Shown: positions 1 to 5,842 of the stretch, one piece after another
Layout: every line of letters begins with the position of its first letter
Position numbering within the stretch: the stretch's first letter is position 1
NCBI GenBank assembly: GCA_021777685.1
Contig: JAJYDH010000297.1
Location: 1 to 8,147 of the forward strand
Length of the DNA stretch: 8,147 nt
Direction of reading: 5' to 3'
Origin: Planctomycetota bacterium
GTDB lineage: Bacteria; Planctomycetota; Planctomycetia; Isosphaerales; Isosphaeraceae
Program-made: the position numbers and the translations under genes
Notes under the pieces: generated by a model
The model's input: only the letters and a program-made list of their open reading frames with translations
What the model was told of the DNA's origin: nothing
Database searches by the model: none

Positions 1-760
1 CCGTGTAAGGCGGGATGTCGGCGTTCGAGGCCCAGCCGGTGTAGACGATGCCGTTGGAGAGCGTGAGCGCATCGCGCTCCTTGTACTGGCCCGGGTCGAA
101 CGAGACGACCGAGCCGTTGCCGACCGGATTCTGGCCAGGATAGGTGATCGACGAGTCGATGGACCGGGGGGCGACCCGCTCGGCGCCGGTGGTGATGTCG
201 ATCGCATGGATGCGCTGGTGGAAGACGAGCGAGCCGTTCACCATCGACCGGCTCTCGGCCTCGACGTAGAGCGTGCCCGTGCTCGGGTCGATGACCGGGG
301 TGTCGAGGATGCCCAGCTCCGAGCCGAATTGCTGAGACCCGGCCAGGTCGCTGGCCTGCACGGGGATCTCGCCGGTCGGGAGGAGGCCGGTCGGCGTGCC
401 GGAGGGTCCGTCGTGCCAGAGCACCTGTCCGGTGTCGGCGTCGAGGGCATAGACGCTGTCGTTCTCCGTGGCCACGAAGAGGACGTTGCGGACCCCGAAA
501 TTCGGGATCGCCAGACCGGAGACATAAAGCGGCTGCGCGTCGACCTTGCCGTCGAGCGGGACGTTCTCCCGCAAGCCGAACGAGCCCGAATTGACATTGC
601 CGGGGGTGAGGGTCGTCTCCTGGAGGTTCGCCCCCGTCCGGGAGTTGTTGTCCTGATAGGTGAGGATGTCCGCGCTCAGCAGAGCCCGCCCTTCTAGCTC
701 CAGGAGGGTGGGTTGAAAGCGGTTCGACCGGGGGTGTTTCCTCGTAAAGTTGCGGCTCAT
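1..760 (-). CDS. Exported PQQ-like beta-propeller protein with LEPR-XLL-type N-terminus (partial, C-terminus outside window)
   Basis: The frame is open from the ATG at 758-760 down to base 1, giving 253 visible residues; the rest lies to the left of the window. The N-terminus is basic and carries ELEGRALLSA at about residues 21-30. This resembles the LEPR-XLL motif found near the start of many planctomycete exported proteins. A conserved segment with YQDNNSRTG (35-43) and TTLTPGNV (49-56) follows. PQQ-like propeller strands come next: NVLFVATENDSVYALDADTG (92-111) ending in LWH, and TPVIDPSTGTLYV (154-166) with IHAIDITTGAE (184-194). The family is usually large and extracytoplasmic, with no firmly known substrate. 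I see no evidence that it binds PQQ, so no enzymatic role is claimed. The ribosome binding site is weak (GAGAG four bases before the ATG). It is divergent from the transhydrogenase gene. The fold is fairly certain, the function is unknown. Confidence 0.85.
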   Translation of the reverse strand, partial: MSRNFTRKHPRSNRFQPTLLELEGRALLSADILTYQDNNSRTGANLQETTLTPGNVNSGSFGLRENVPLDGKVDAQPLYVSGLAIPNFGVRNVLFVATENDSVYALDADTGQVLWHDGPSGTPTGLLPTGEIPVQASDLAGSQQFGSELGILDTPVIDPSTGTLYVEAESRSMVNGSLVFHQRIHAIDITTGAERVAPRSIDSSITYPGQNPVGNGSVVSFDPGQYKERDALTLSNGIVYTGWASNADIPPYT

Positions 761-813
761 AATGCTCTCGACGGGGGGTTACGACCGCCCTCAAGTCGTG
801 AAGACGGATCGGG

Positions 814-841
814 TTGACGGGAGATCACTTGCAATTATCGT
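814..841 (+). promoter_or_regulatory. Possible distal promoter for the transhydrogenase gene
   Basis: TTGACG (814-819), a 16-base spacer and TATCGT (836-841) match the sigma-70 consensus at 5 of 6 and 4 of 6 positions. A small dyad, GACCG-CC-CGGTC (846-857), lies just downstream, about where transcription would begin. The match is by eye and could be chance. Confidence 0.25.
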
Positions 842-931
842 GCTTGACCGCCCGGTCGTCGTGGCGATCACCATTCCCGATCCTCTGCGATCGACGGAGA
901 CGTGATGGCCGGGCAATCTCGGCCCCGACGC

Positions 932-960
932 TTGACTTGAGTGGTTGGTTGCCTTACGTT
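932..960 (+). promoter_or_regulatory. Possible proximal promoter for the transhydrogenase gene
   Basis: TTGACT (932-937) is followed after 17 bases by TACGTT (955-960). The -35 matches at 5 of 6 positions and the -10 at only 3 of 6. It would give a leader of roughly 45 bases before the ATG at 1012. It competes with the candidate at 814-841. Confidence 0.3.
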
Positions 961-968
961 CATCTGCC

Positions 969-992
969 AGCACGGTCGATTTCGCCCGTGCT
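969..992 (+). repeat. Inverted repeat in the leader of the transhydrogenase gene
   Basis: AGCACGG (969-975) and CCGTGCT (986-992) are perfect 7-base complements around a 10-base loop. The loop can add a short inner CG-ATTT-CG stem. The hairpin ends five bases before the GAGG ribosome binding site (997-1000), so it could influence translation or serve as a protein-binding dyad. Its function is not known. Confidence 0.4.
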
Positions 993-1011
993 CGGCGAGG
1001 ATCTCGATCGC

Positions 1012-2436
1012 ATGGAACTGAAGAGTTACGACCTGGTCATCATCGGCTCGGGCCCCGCGGGCGAGAAGGGGGCGACCCAGGCCGCCTATTTCGGCAACAG
1101 CGTCGCCCTGATCGAGAAGGAGCCCTGGCTGGGCGGGGCCTCGGCCAACACCGGCACCCTCCCGTCGAAGACCCTCCGGGAGACGGCGCTCTTCCTCTCG
1201 GGGTTCCGGAACCGGGCCCTGTACGGCCTTCAGTTCACCCTGAAGCAGCAGGTCAACGTCCGCGATTTCATGGCCAGAGAGCGGTACATCTGCGACACCG
1301 AACGGGCGAGAATCCAGGCGAACCTCAAACGTCACCGGGTCCGCGTCTATTCCGGGATGGCTTCATTCGCCGACCCTCACACCATCTCGATCAAGCCGAC
1401 CGGCAGCCCCGAGGTCCAGATCCGGGGCGAGAAGATCCTGATCGCCACCGGATCGTCCCCCTACAGGCCGCCGATCTTCCCGTTCCATGACCCGCGGGTG
1501 CTCGACTCGGACACCATCCTCACGCTCCGCGACATGCCAGCCAGCATGCTGGTCTGCGGGGGGGGCGTGATCGGCTGCGAATACGCGTGCATGTTCGCGG
1601 CGCTGGGGGTGAAGGTCACGCTGATCGAGCAGCGGGATCGGCTGATCGGCTTCCTCGATCACGAGATCTCGGCGGCGCTCAAGCGGGGTATGGAGGCGCT
1701 GGGCATCCGGATGTGCATGTCCGACGCCGTGGTCTCGGTCCGGAACGACCACGACCTCGAACTCCACCTCAGGTCGGGGATGGTCGTCACAGGGGACGCC
1801 GTGCTGGTCTCCTCGGGCAGGAACAGCAACACGCCGGAGCTGGGCCTTGAGAAGATCGGCATCCCGCTGGGCAAGCGCGGCCTGGTCCCGGTGAACGAGC
1901 ACTACCAGACCGTCATCCCCCACATTTACGCCGCCGGGGACGTGATCGGCGTCCCGGCGCTGGCCTCGACGTCGATGGAACAGGCCCGGGTGGCGATGGT
2001 CCACGCCTTCGACCTGAAATACAAGAAGAACGTGGCATCCGTCCTGCCTTATGGGATCTACACGATCCCGGAGTGCTCGATGGCGGGCGCGACCGAGGAA
2101 GAGCTGATCGAGCGGAAGGTCCCTTACATCGCCGGCCGGGCCTCCTACACGGCGAACGCCCGCGGCCAGATCATCGGCGACAATGAAGGGTTCCTCAAGC
2201 TGCTCTATCGGGCGAGCGACATGCGTCTTCTCGGGGTCCACGTGATCGGCGAGGGGGCGACCGAATTGGTCCACGTCGGCCTGACCGCCATGCTCCTGGA
2301 CGCCGACGCCGACCTCTTCATCAACTCCTGCTACAATTATCCGACCCTGTCCGACCTCTACAAATACGCAACCTACGACGCCCTCGGCCGGAGGGCCGCC
2401 AATCCGCCCGTCTCGGCCGAGCCGGACGCCGCCTGA
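1012..2436 (+). CDS. sthA: Soluble pyridine nucleotide transhydrogenase (Si-specific NAD(P)+ transhydrogenase)
   Basis: This 474-residue cytoplasmic flavoprotein belongs to the disulfide-reductase fold family and is close in length to E. coli SthA (466). It is expected to transfer hydride between NAD(H) and NADP(H) without energy coupling. The FAD-binding GSGPAG lies at 12-17, the second dinucleotide motif GGGVIGCEY at 183-191, and the FAD motif AAGDV at 307-311. Where dihydrolipoamide dehydrogenase has its redox cysteine pair, this protein has GGASANTGTLPSK (41-53) with no cysteine. The usual catalytic HPT..E near the C-terminus is replaced by NYPTLSD (442-448). SthA has the same NYPT, and GIYTIPE is also SthA-like. 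The ATG at 1012 is chosen because it sits just before the first beta strand and follows GAGG (997-1000, 11-base spacing). The frame stays open upstream to 814, but those residues are not family-like. A lipoamide dehydrogenase is the main alternative and is disfavoured by the missing residues. Confidence 0.85.
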   Translation: MELKSYDLVIIGSGPAGEKGATQAAYFGNSVALIEKEPWLGGASANTGTLPSKTLRETALFLSGFRNRALYGLQFTLKQQVNVRDFMARERYICDTERARIQANLKRHRVRVYSGMASFADPHTISIKPTGSPEVQIRGEKILIATGSSPYRPPIFPFHDPRVLDSDTILTLRDMPASMLVCGGGVIGCEYACMFAALGVKVTLIEQRDRLIGFLDHEISAALKRGMEALGIRMCMSDAVVSVRNDHDLELHLRSGMVVTGDAVLVSSGRNSNTPELGLEKIGIPLGKRGLVPVNEHYQTVIPHIYAAGDVIGVPALASTSMEQARVAMVHAFDLKYKKNVASVLPYGIYTIPECSMAGATEEELIERKVPYIAGRASYTANARGQIIGDNEGFLKLLYRASDMRLLGVHVIGEGATELVHVGLTAMLLDADADLFINSCYNYPTLSDLYKYATYDALGRRAANPPVSAEPDAA

Positions 2437-2488
2437 TCTCGGGGCCGGGGACCGCCCCCTCGGATTCCGGGTCGAGAGGTCACATCAT

Positions 2489-2516
2489 TTGTCATGCCGA
2501 ACCGGCATGTTAGACT
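2489..2516 (+). promoter_or_regulatory. Candidate promoter of the pentaheme cytochrome pair
   Basis: TTGTCA (2489-2494, 5 of 6 to the -35 consensus) is followed after 16 bases by TAGACT (2511-2516, 4 of 6 to the -10 consensus), in a locally AT-richer stretch. Transcription would start near 2523, leaving a leader of about 130 bases before the ATG at 2656. The spacer is occupied by a perfect inverted repeat, listed separately. The promoter call is by eye. Confidence 0.4.
2493..2509. promoter_or_regulatory. Perfect 17-base dyad, operator candidate
   Basis: CATGCCG (2493-2499) and CGGCATG (2503-2509) are perfect inverted arms around AAC. The dyad overlaps the last two bases of the proposed -35 and otherwise lies in the spacer, where a bound regulator would block or remodel the promoter. 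The dyad is seen directly; the operator role is inferred. No regulator gene is in the window. Confidence 0.45.
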
Positions 2517-2572
2517 CGACCATAGACGTCCGGATTGCCCCTCGCCCGGCGGCACGTCTCGTCATCGGCGCC

Positions 2573-2646
2573 TCCACGGACCCCGTGGACCATCGGGCCC
2601 CGAGGAATCAAACCCCTCGGCGAATGGGCGTGTCCCCTTTTCGGGG
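2573..2646 (+). promoter_or_regulatory. Leader with three small hairpins, the last overlapping the ribosome binding site
   Basis: Three stem-loops lie between the candidate promoter and the first cytochrome. TCCACGG/CCGTGGA (2573-2579 and 2583-2589, loop ACC) is a perfect 7-base stem. CCGAGG/CCTCGG (2600-2605 and 2615-2620) has a 9-base loop. CCCC/GGGG (2634-2637 and 2643-2646) has loop TTTTC. The last stem includes the GGGG of the likely ribosome binding site GGGGTG (2643-2648), seven bases before the ATG, so it could mask translation. It matches no riboswitch class that I recognise. Confidence 0.3.
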
Positions 2647-2655
2647 TGTGCCGTC

Positions 2656-4095
2656 ATGGGCGTGACTTGGAAATACTGGCGGCGGGCGATGTTCTGCCTC
2701 GCCCTGGGATCGACCCTGACGATGACCGGCCGGCCGGCCTCGGCGTCCGACCCCGTCCCGGTTGAGACCCCGGTCTGGACCGGGACCGGCTCTTGCGCCG
2801 CGGCGGCCTGTCATGGCGGGCGCCGCGAGCCGATCGGCCTGAAAGGTTCGGAATATTCCTTCTCCGAGGCGTATGACCCGCACAGCCGGGCGTTCTCGGT
2901 GCTCTATAACGACCGATCGTTGGTGATCGAGAGGAATTATCGGAGGCTGGCCAGCCTGGAAGCCGCCAGGCCGTTCGAGGACGACACCTGCCTCCGCTGC
3001 CATGTCCACCAGGGCTACGATGCCAGGACCCCCTGGTCGAGGACCCCCGAGTTCGCCGTCGCCGACGGCGCCGGCTGCGAGGGTTGCCACGGCGCCGCCG
3101 GCAAGTGGCTCGTCCCTCACATGGAGTATGGGTGGCAGGGGCTGAGCGACCGGCAAAAGTATGAAGTCTTCGGGATGCGGCCGACCAAGGACCTCCTCGC
3201 CCGGGGCCAATCCTGCACCGAGTGCCACGTCGGGCTGGGCTCGACCGACGTCAATCACGACCTGATCGCGGCGGGCCATCCCCGGCTCAATTTCGAGTAC
3301 GGGAGCCAGCTCGCCAAGCTCCCCAAGCACTGGCGAGTCGACGACGACAAGGCCAGGCACCCGGATTACGAGGCCAAGGTCTGGGTCCTCGGCCAGATCC
3401 TCACGGCCAGGGCGTCGCTCGACCTGCTCGAATCGCGGGCCTCGCGGTCGATCCCGGACGACTCGACGAGCCCCTGGCCCGAGTTCGCCGAATACTCCTG
3501 CTTCTCCTGCCACCATGAGCTGGTCCAGCAAGGCTGGGCCTCGGCGAACGCCACGCAACTCCCGAAGCCCGGGTCCTTGCAATGGGGGACTTGGTCTCTG
3601 CCGATGGCGAAGGTGCTCGGCCCGCTCGGCCCCGGCCTCGACGCCGACGAATCCGGATCGACCTTCGGTCAGCTCCGAGAACTCATGTCCAGGCCGGTCC
3701 CCGACGCGGCTTTGGTCGCGAACCGGGCCCGCGCCGCCTCCGACGAACTGGGGCGGCTGGCCGAGTCGATCAACGGCGTGCGGATCGGGACGGGCGACGT
3801 CAGGAACATGCTGTCCGCCGCGCTGAAGCTCGACGAATCGTCCCGCCCTCTCGACTGGGACGGCGCGGCCCGTCGCTATCTGGCGATCGTGGCGCTCGAC
3901 AAGGCCCTCGCCGATTCCGATCCGTCCGCGCCCGGCCGGCCCGACCAGTCCGCGCTCGGCCGGCTGTACAAGGATCTGGATCTGCCCCTTCAGGTCGACA
4001 GGCGCGGCGGGATTTTCGACAGCCCCTATCGATTCGACGCCGAACGGATCAAAGGCGACCTCCGGTCGCTCCTCTCCGCCCATTCCAACCCGTGA
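2656..4095 (+). CDS. Secreted pentaheme cytochrome c, cytochrome c554-type (first tandem copy)
   Basis: This 479-residue protein starts with a signal peptide: basic TWKYWRR, a hydrophobic core at about 11-24 and likely cleavage after ASA (28-30). It is thus expected outside the cytoplasmic membrane. Haem sites are an unusual CX4CH (C47, C52, H53) and four CX2CH: C112-H116, C141-H145, C187-H191 and C282-H286. Candidate distal ligands include H76 (DPHSRAF), H155, H201, H208 (AAGHPRL) and H287. The GCEGCHG segment resembles the cytochrome c554 family. A helical, haem-free C-terminal domain follows from about residue 320. The ATG at 2656 is chosen because it gives a proper signal peptide and follows GGGGTG; the frame is open to 2494, but those residues look like leader sequence. 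The stop overlaps the next gene's ribosome binding site, so the two are probably cotranscribed. It should carry electrons; donor and acceptor are unknown. Confidence 0.85.
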   Translation: MGVTWKYWRRAMFCLALGSTLTMTGRPASASDPVPVETPVWTGTGSCAAAACHGGRREPIGLKGSEYSFSEAYDPHSRAFSVLYNDRSLVIERNYRRLASLEAARPFEDDTCLRCHVHQGYDARTPWSRTPEFAVADGAGCEGCHGAAGKWLVPHMEYGWQGLSDRQKYEVFGMRPTKDLLARGQSCTECHVGLGSTDVNHDLIAAGHPRLNFEYGSQLAKLPKHWRVDDDKARHPDYEAKVWVLGQILTARASLDLLESRASRSIPDDSTSPWPEFAEYSCFSCHHELVQQGWASANATQLPKPGSLQWGTWSLPMAKVLGPLGPGLDADESGSTFGQLRELMSRPVPDAALVANRARAASDELGRLAESINGVRIGTGDVRNMLSAALKLDESSRPLDWDGAARRYLAIVALDKALADSDPSAPGRPDQSALGRLYKDLDLPLQVDRRGGIFDSPYRFDAERIKGDLRSLLSAHSNP

Positions 4096-4106
4096 AGGAT
4101 TGCGCC

Positions 4107-5729
4107 ATGTCGAAGTTGTCGTGGTGGAAGCGGACAGCGATGGCGGCCGGGGTGATGATCGCGGCGGTTGCCGCCGTCTCCGTCCAGCCGAGGCAGGGCC
4201 GCTCGGCGGAGCCCCAGGCCCCGGCCCCCGGGCCGGCGGCGGAGAAGCCCAAATACCGCTATTTCGGATCGAAAAGCTGCGATCAGTGCCACTCGGTCTC
4301 GAAAGAACGGCCCACGAACACGCCCGAGGCCATCGGTTACATCTACCTCGACGAGTACACGAGGTGGTCGACCGAGGACAAGCACAGGCTCGCCTTCGCC
4401 CGGCTCAGCAGCGAGCGGGGGCGGAGGATGGCGGGCCTGTTGAAGGCCGACGTGACGAAGCGGGAGACCGGCTGCCTCGGCTGCCACTCGGCCGGCACGG
4501 CCGAGACGTCGTCAAGGCGTCAGGGCAACCTCTTCGACCCCAACGAGGGTGTGAGCTGCGAGAACTGTCACGGGCCCTACGAGGGCTGGGCGCTCGATCA
4601 CACCCAGCCCGACTTCCGGGGCTGGGACGCGAAGAAGCGGGCCGAGAAGGGGATGATCGACGTCCGCGTCCCCGAGATCCAGGCCGCGCAATGCCTCTCC
4701 TGCCACATCGGCGACGCGGCCGAGGGCAAGGTCGTCACCCACGAGATGTACGCCGCCGGCCATCCCCCCCTGCCGAGCATCGAGGTTGCCACCTTCGCCG
4801 ACTTCATCCCCCGGCACTGGATGCTCGTCGACGAGAAGGCGGCCGACAAGGTGAAGGAGGCGGAGGGCTATCGGAAGGGGGAATTGGAGCGGACCAAACT
4901 GGCGATCGTCGGGGCCTCGGTCGCCCTGAACACCTCGATGAATCTCATCGCCCAGGAGTACACCACGCCGGCCAAGGACGTCCCGGGGCAGGCCTGGCCC
5001 GACTACGCCCGGTACGATTGCTGGTCGTGCCACCACGACCTGAAGCGCGAGAGCTGGCGTCAGGCCCGAGGCTACGAGATGCCCCCCGGGCGGGTCCCCG
5101 TCGGCGAATGGCCTCTGCCGCTGGTCCGCCTGGGGATCGCCCGGATCGGCATGGAGGACGCCGACGGTGCCAAGGCCCTGAATGCCGACCTTGAACGGCT
5201 CCAGAACGAGCTCCATGAGCAGGCGAGCAATCGGCCATTCGGCCGGGAGCAGGCGCTCATCAAGGCCGCCTCGGCGCTGGCGTCGTGGTCGGTGGTGGTC
5301 ACGAAGAAGCTCGTGGGGTTGTCCTACGACCGGATCATCGCCTTCGACCTCCTCCGAGCCCTCGTCGAGGAAGCCCGGAAGACGAAGCCGGATTACGACG
5401 CCGCGCGGCACGTCGCCTGGATGATCAAGCTCCTCGTGGAGGACCTGAAAGACGACGGGTTCGCCAGGGAGGAGAAGGAAGAGAAGCAGAAAGACGGCGA
5501 GAAGGCGAAGAAAATGGCGTCCATCCGCGCGATCATGGCGAAAGACCGGCCGGCCATCGAGTCGATCCTGAGCCGGCTCGATGACAAGCTGAAGCTCGAA
5601 CTCCCGGCCGGGCGGAAATACGAGATCGAGGACTTCCTCGGCCCGGCGCTGGAGAAGATCGGCGACTACGACCCCGACCAGTTCCAGGCCGACCTCGATC
5701 GGCTTGCCGAGATCCTCAACGCGAAATGA
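4107..5729 (+). CDS. Secreted pentaheme cytochrome c, cytochrome c554-type (second tandem copy)
   Basis: This 540-residue paralogue follows the first copy after 11 bases. The ribosome binding site AAGGA (4095-4099) begins on the upstream stop codon and sits seven bases before the ATG. The signal peptide spans about 1-34 (SWWKR, Ala/Val core, GRSA before E35). A proline-alanine linker (36-48) comes next. Five CX2CH sites are at C58-H62, C123-H127, C151-H155, C196-H200 and C305-H309. Candidate distal histidines are H93 (DKHRLAF), H165, H212, H219 (AAGHPPL) and H310. Haem spacing and the PRHW, WPDYARYDCWSCHHDL and WPLPLVRLG segments all have counterparts in the first copy. The helical C-terminal part is longer and holds a Lys/Glu-rich insert (about 455-469). 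Both copies end in a similar helix. An extracytoplasmic electron-transfer role is likely; catalysis cannot be excluded, but there is no lysine-ligated CXXCK site as in NrfA. Confidence 0.88.
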   Translation: MSKLSWWKRTAMAAGVMIAAVAAVSVQPRQGRSAEPQAPAPGPAAEKPKYRYFGSKSCDQCHSVSKERPTNTPEAIGYIYLDEYTRWSTEDKHRLAFARLSSERGRRMAGLLKADVTKRETGCLGCHSAGTAETSSRRQGNLFDPNEGVSCENCHGPYEGWALDHTQPDFRGWDAKKRAEKGMIDVRVPEIQAAQCLSCHIGDAAEGKVVTHEMYAAGHPPLPSIEVATFADFIPRHWMLVDEKAADKVKEAEGYRKGELERTKLAIVGASVALNTSMNLIAQEYTTPAKDVPGQAWPDYARYDCWSCHHDLKRESWRQARGYEMPPGRVPVGEWPLPLVRLGIARIGMEDADGAKALNADLERLQNELHEQASNRPFGREQALIKAASALASWSVVVTKKLVGLSYDRIIAFDLLRALVEEARKTKPDYDAARHVAWMIKLLVEDLKDDGFAREEKEEKQKDGEKAKKMASIRAIMAKDRPAIESILSRLDDKLKLELPAGRKYEIEDFLGPALEKIGDYDPDQFQADLDRLAEILNAK

Positions 5730-5735
5730 AGGGAA

Positions 5736-5767
5736 GAGGCCCGAGGGGTCGTGGCCCCCCGAGCCTC
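5736..5767 (+). terminator. Imperfect hairpin after the cytochrome pair
   Basis: Arms 5736-5748 and 5755-5767 pair at 11 of 13 positions around the loop TCGTGG, starting seven bases after the second cytochrome's stop. It lacks a T-run. It may add to termination or protect the 3' end of the mRNA. Confidence 0.4.
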
Positions 5768-5790
5768 CTCGATCCGACCAGAGTTCGACC

Positions 5791-5827
5791 GAGGCCCGCC
5801 GGGGAGGAATCGTCCCCGGCGGGCCTC
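5791..5827. terminator. Perfect 15-base-pair hairpin between convergent genes, likely bidirectional terminator
   Basis: GAGGCCCGCCGGGGA (5791-5805) and its exact reverse complement (5813-5827) flank the loop GGAATCG. On the plus strand a mixed tract, TTCGTCTTCGT, follows rather than a clean T-run. It lies 62 bases after the stop of the second cytochrome and 16 bases past the stop of the minus-strand gene, a position suited to ending transcription from both sides. Confidence 0.65.
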
Positions 5828-5842
5828 TTCGTCTTCGTCGGA

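Noticed and set aside
206..697. Open frame on the plus strand encoding 163 residues
   Set aside because: It is antisense to the PQQ-like protein, whose frame shows clear family motifs. The plus-strand product is rich in Arg, Val and Asp with no recognisable domain.
834..839. GATAAT on the minus strand as the -10 of the PQQ-like gene
   Set aside because: No reasonable -35 lies 16-18 bases upstream, so a single hexamer is not enough to call a promoter.
814..1011. N-terminal extension of the transhydrogenase to an ATG at 814
   Set aside because: The 66 extra residues do not resemble the family and would place the FAD-binding motif far from the N-terminus. The ATG at 1012 fits better.
1363..2274. 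Long minus-strand open frame of 303 residues
   Set aside because: It lies antisense inside the transhydrogenase gene, and its low-complexity Arg/Asp/Val composition is typical of an opposite-strand frame in GC-rich coding DNA.
1012..2436. Dihydrolipoamide dehydrogenase or mercuric reductase
   Set aside because: The redox cysteine pair and the C-terminal catalytic His-Glu pair are absent, and the C-terminus has the NYPT typical of SthA.
2441..2458. Possible terminator after the transhydrogenase
   Set aside because: Only a 5-base GGGGC/GCCCC stem with no T-run can be formed. This is expected by chance in such GC-rich sequence.
2494..2655. N-terminal extension of the first cytochrome to an ATG at 2494
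   Set aside because: That ATG lies inside the promoter dyad, and the extension would bury the signal peptide.
2695..2697. Cysteine 14 of the first cytochrome as a lipoprotein anchor
   Set aside because: The preceding residues (RAMF) do not form a lipobox, and a normal signal peptidase site follows at ASA.
2608..4083. Minus-strand open frame of 491 residues
   Set aside because: It is antisense to the first pentaheme cytochrome, whose haem motifs and signal peptide establish the real strand.
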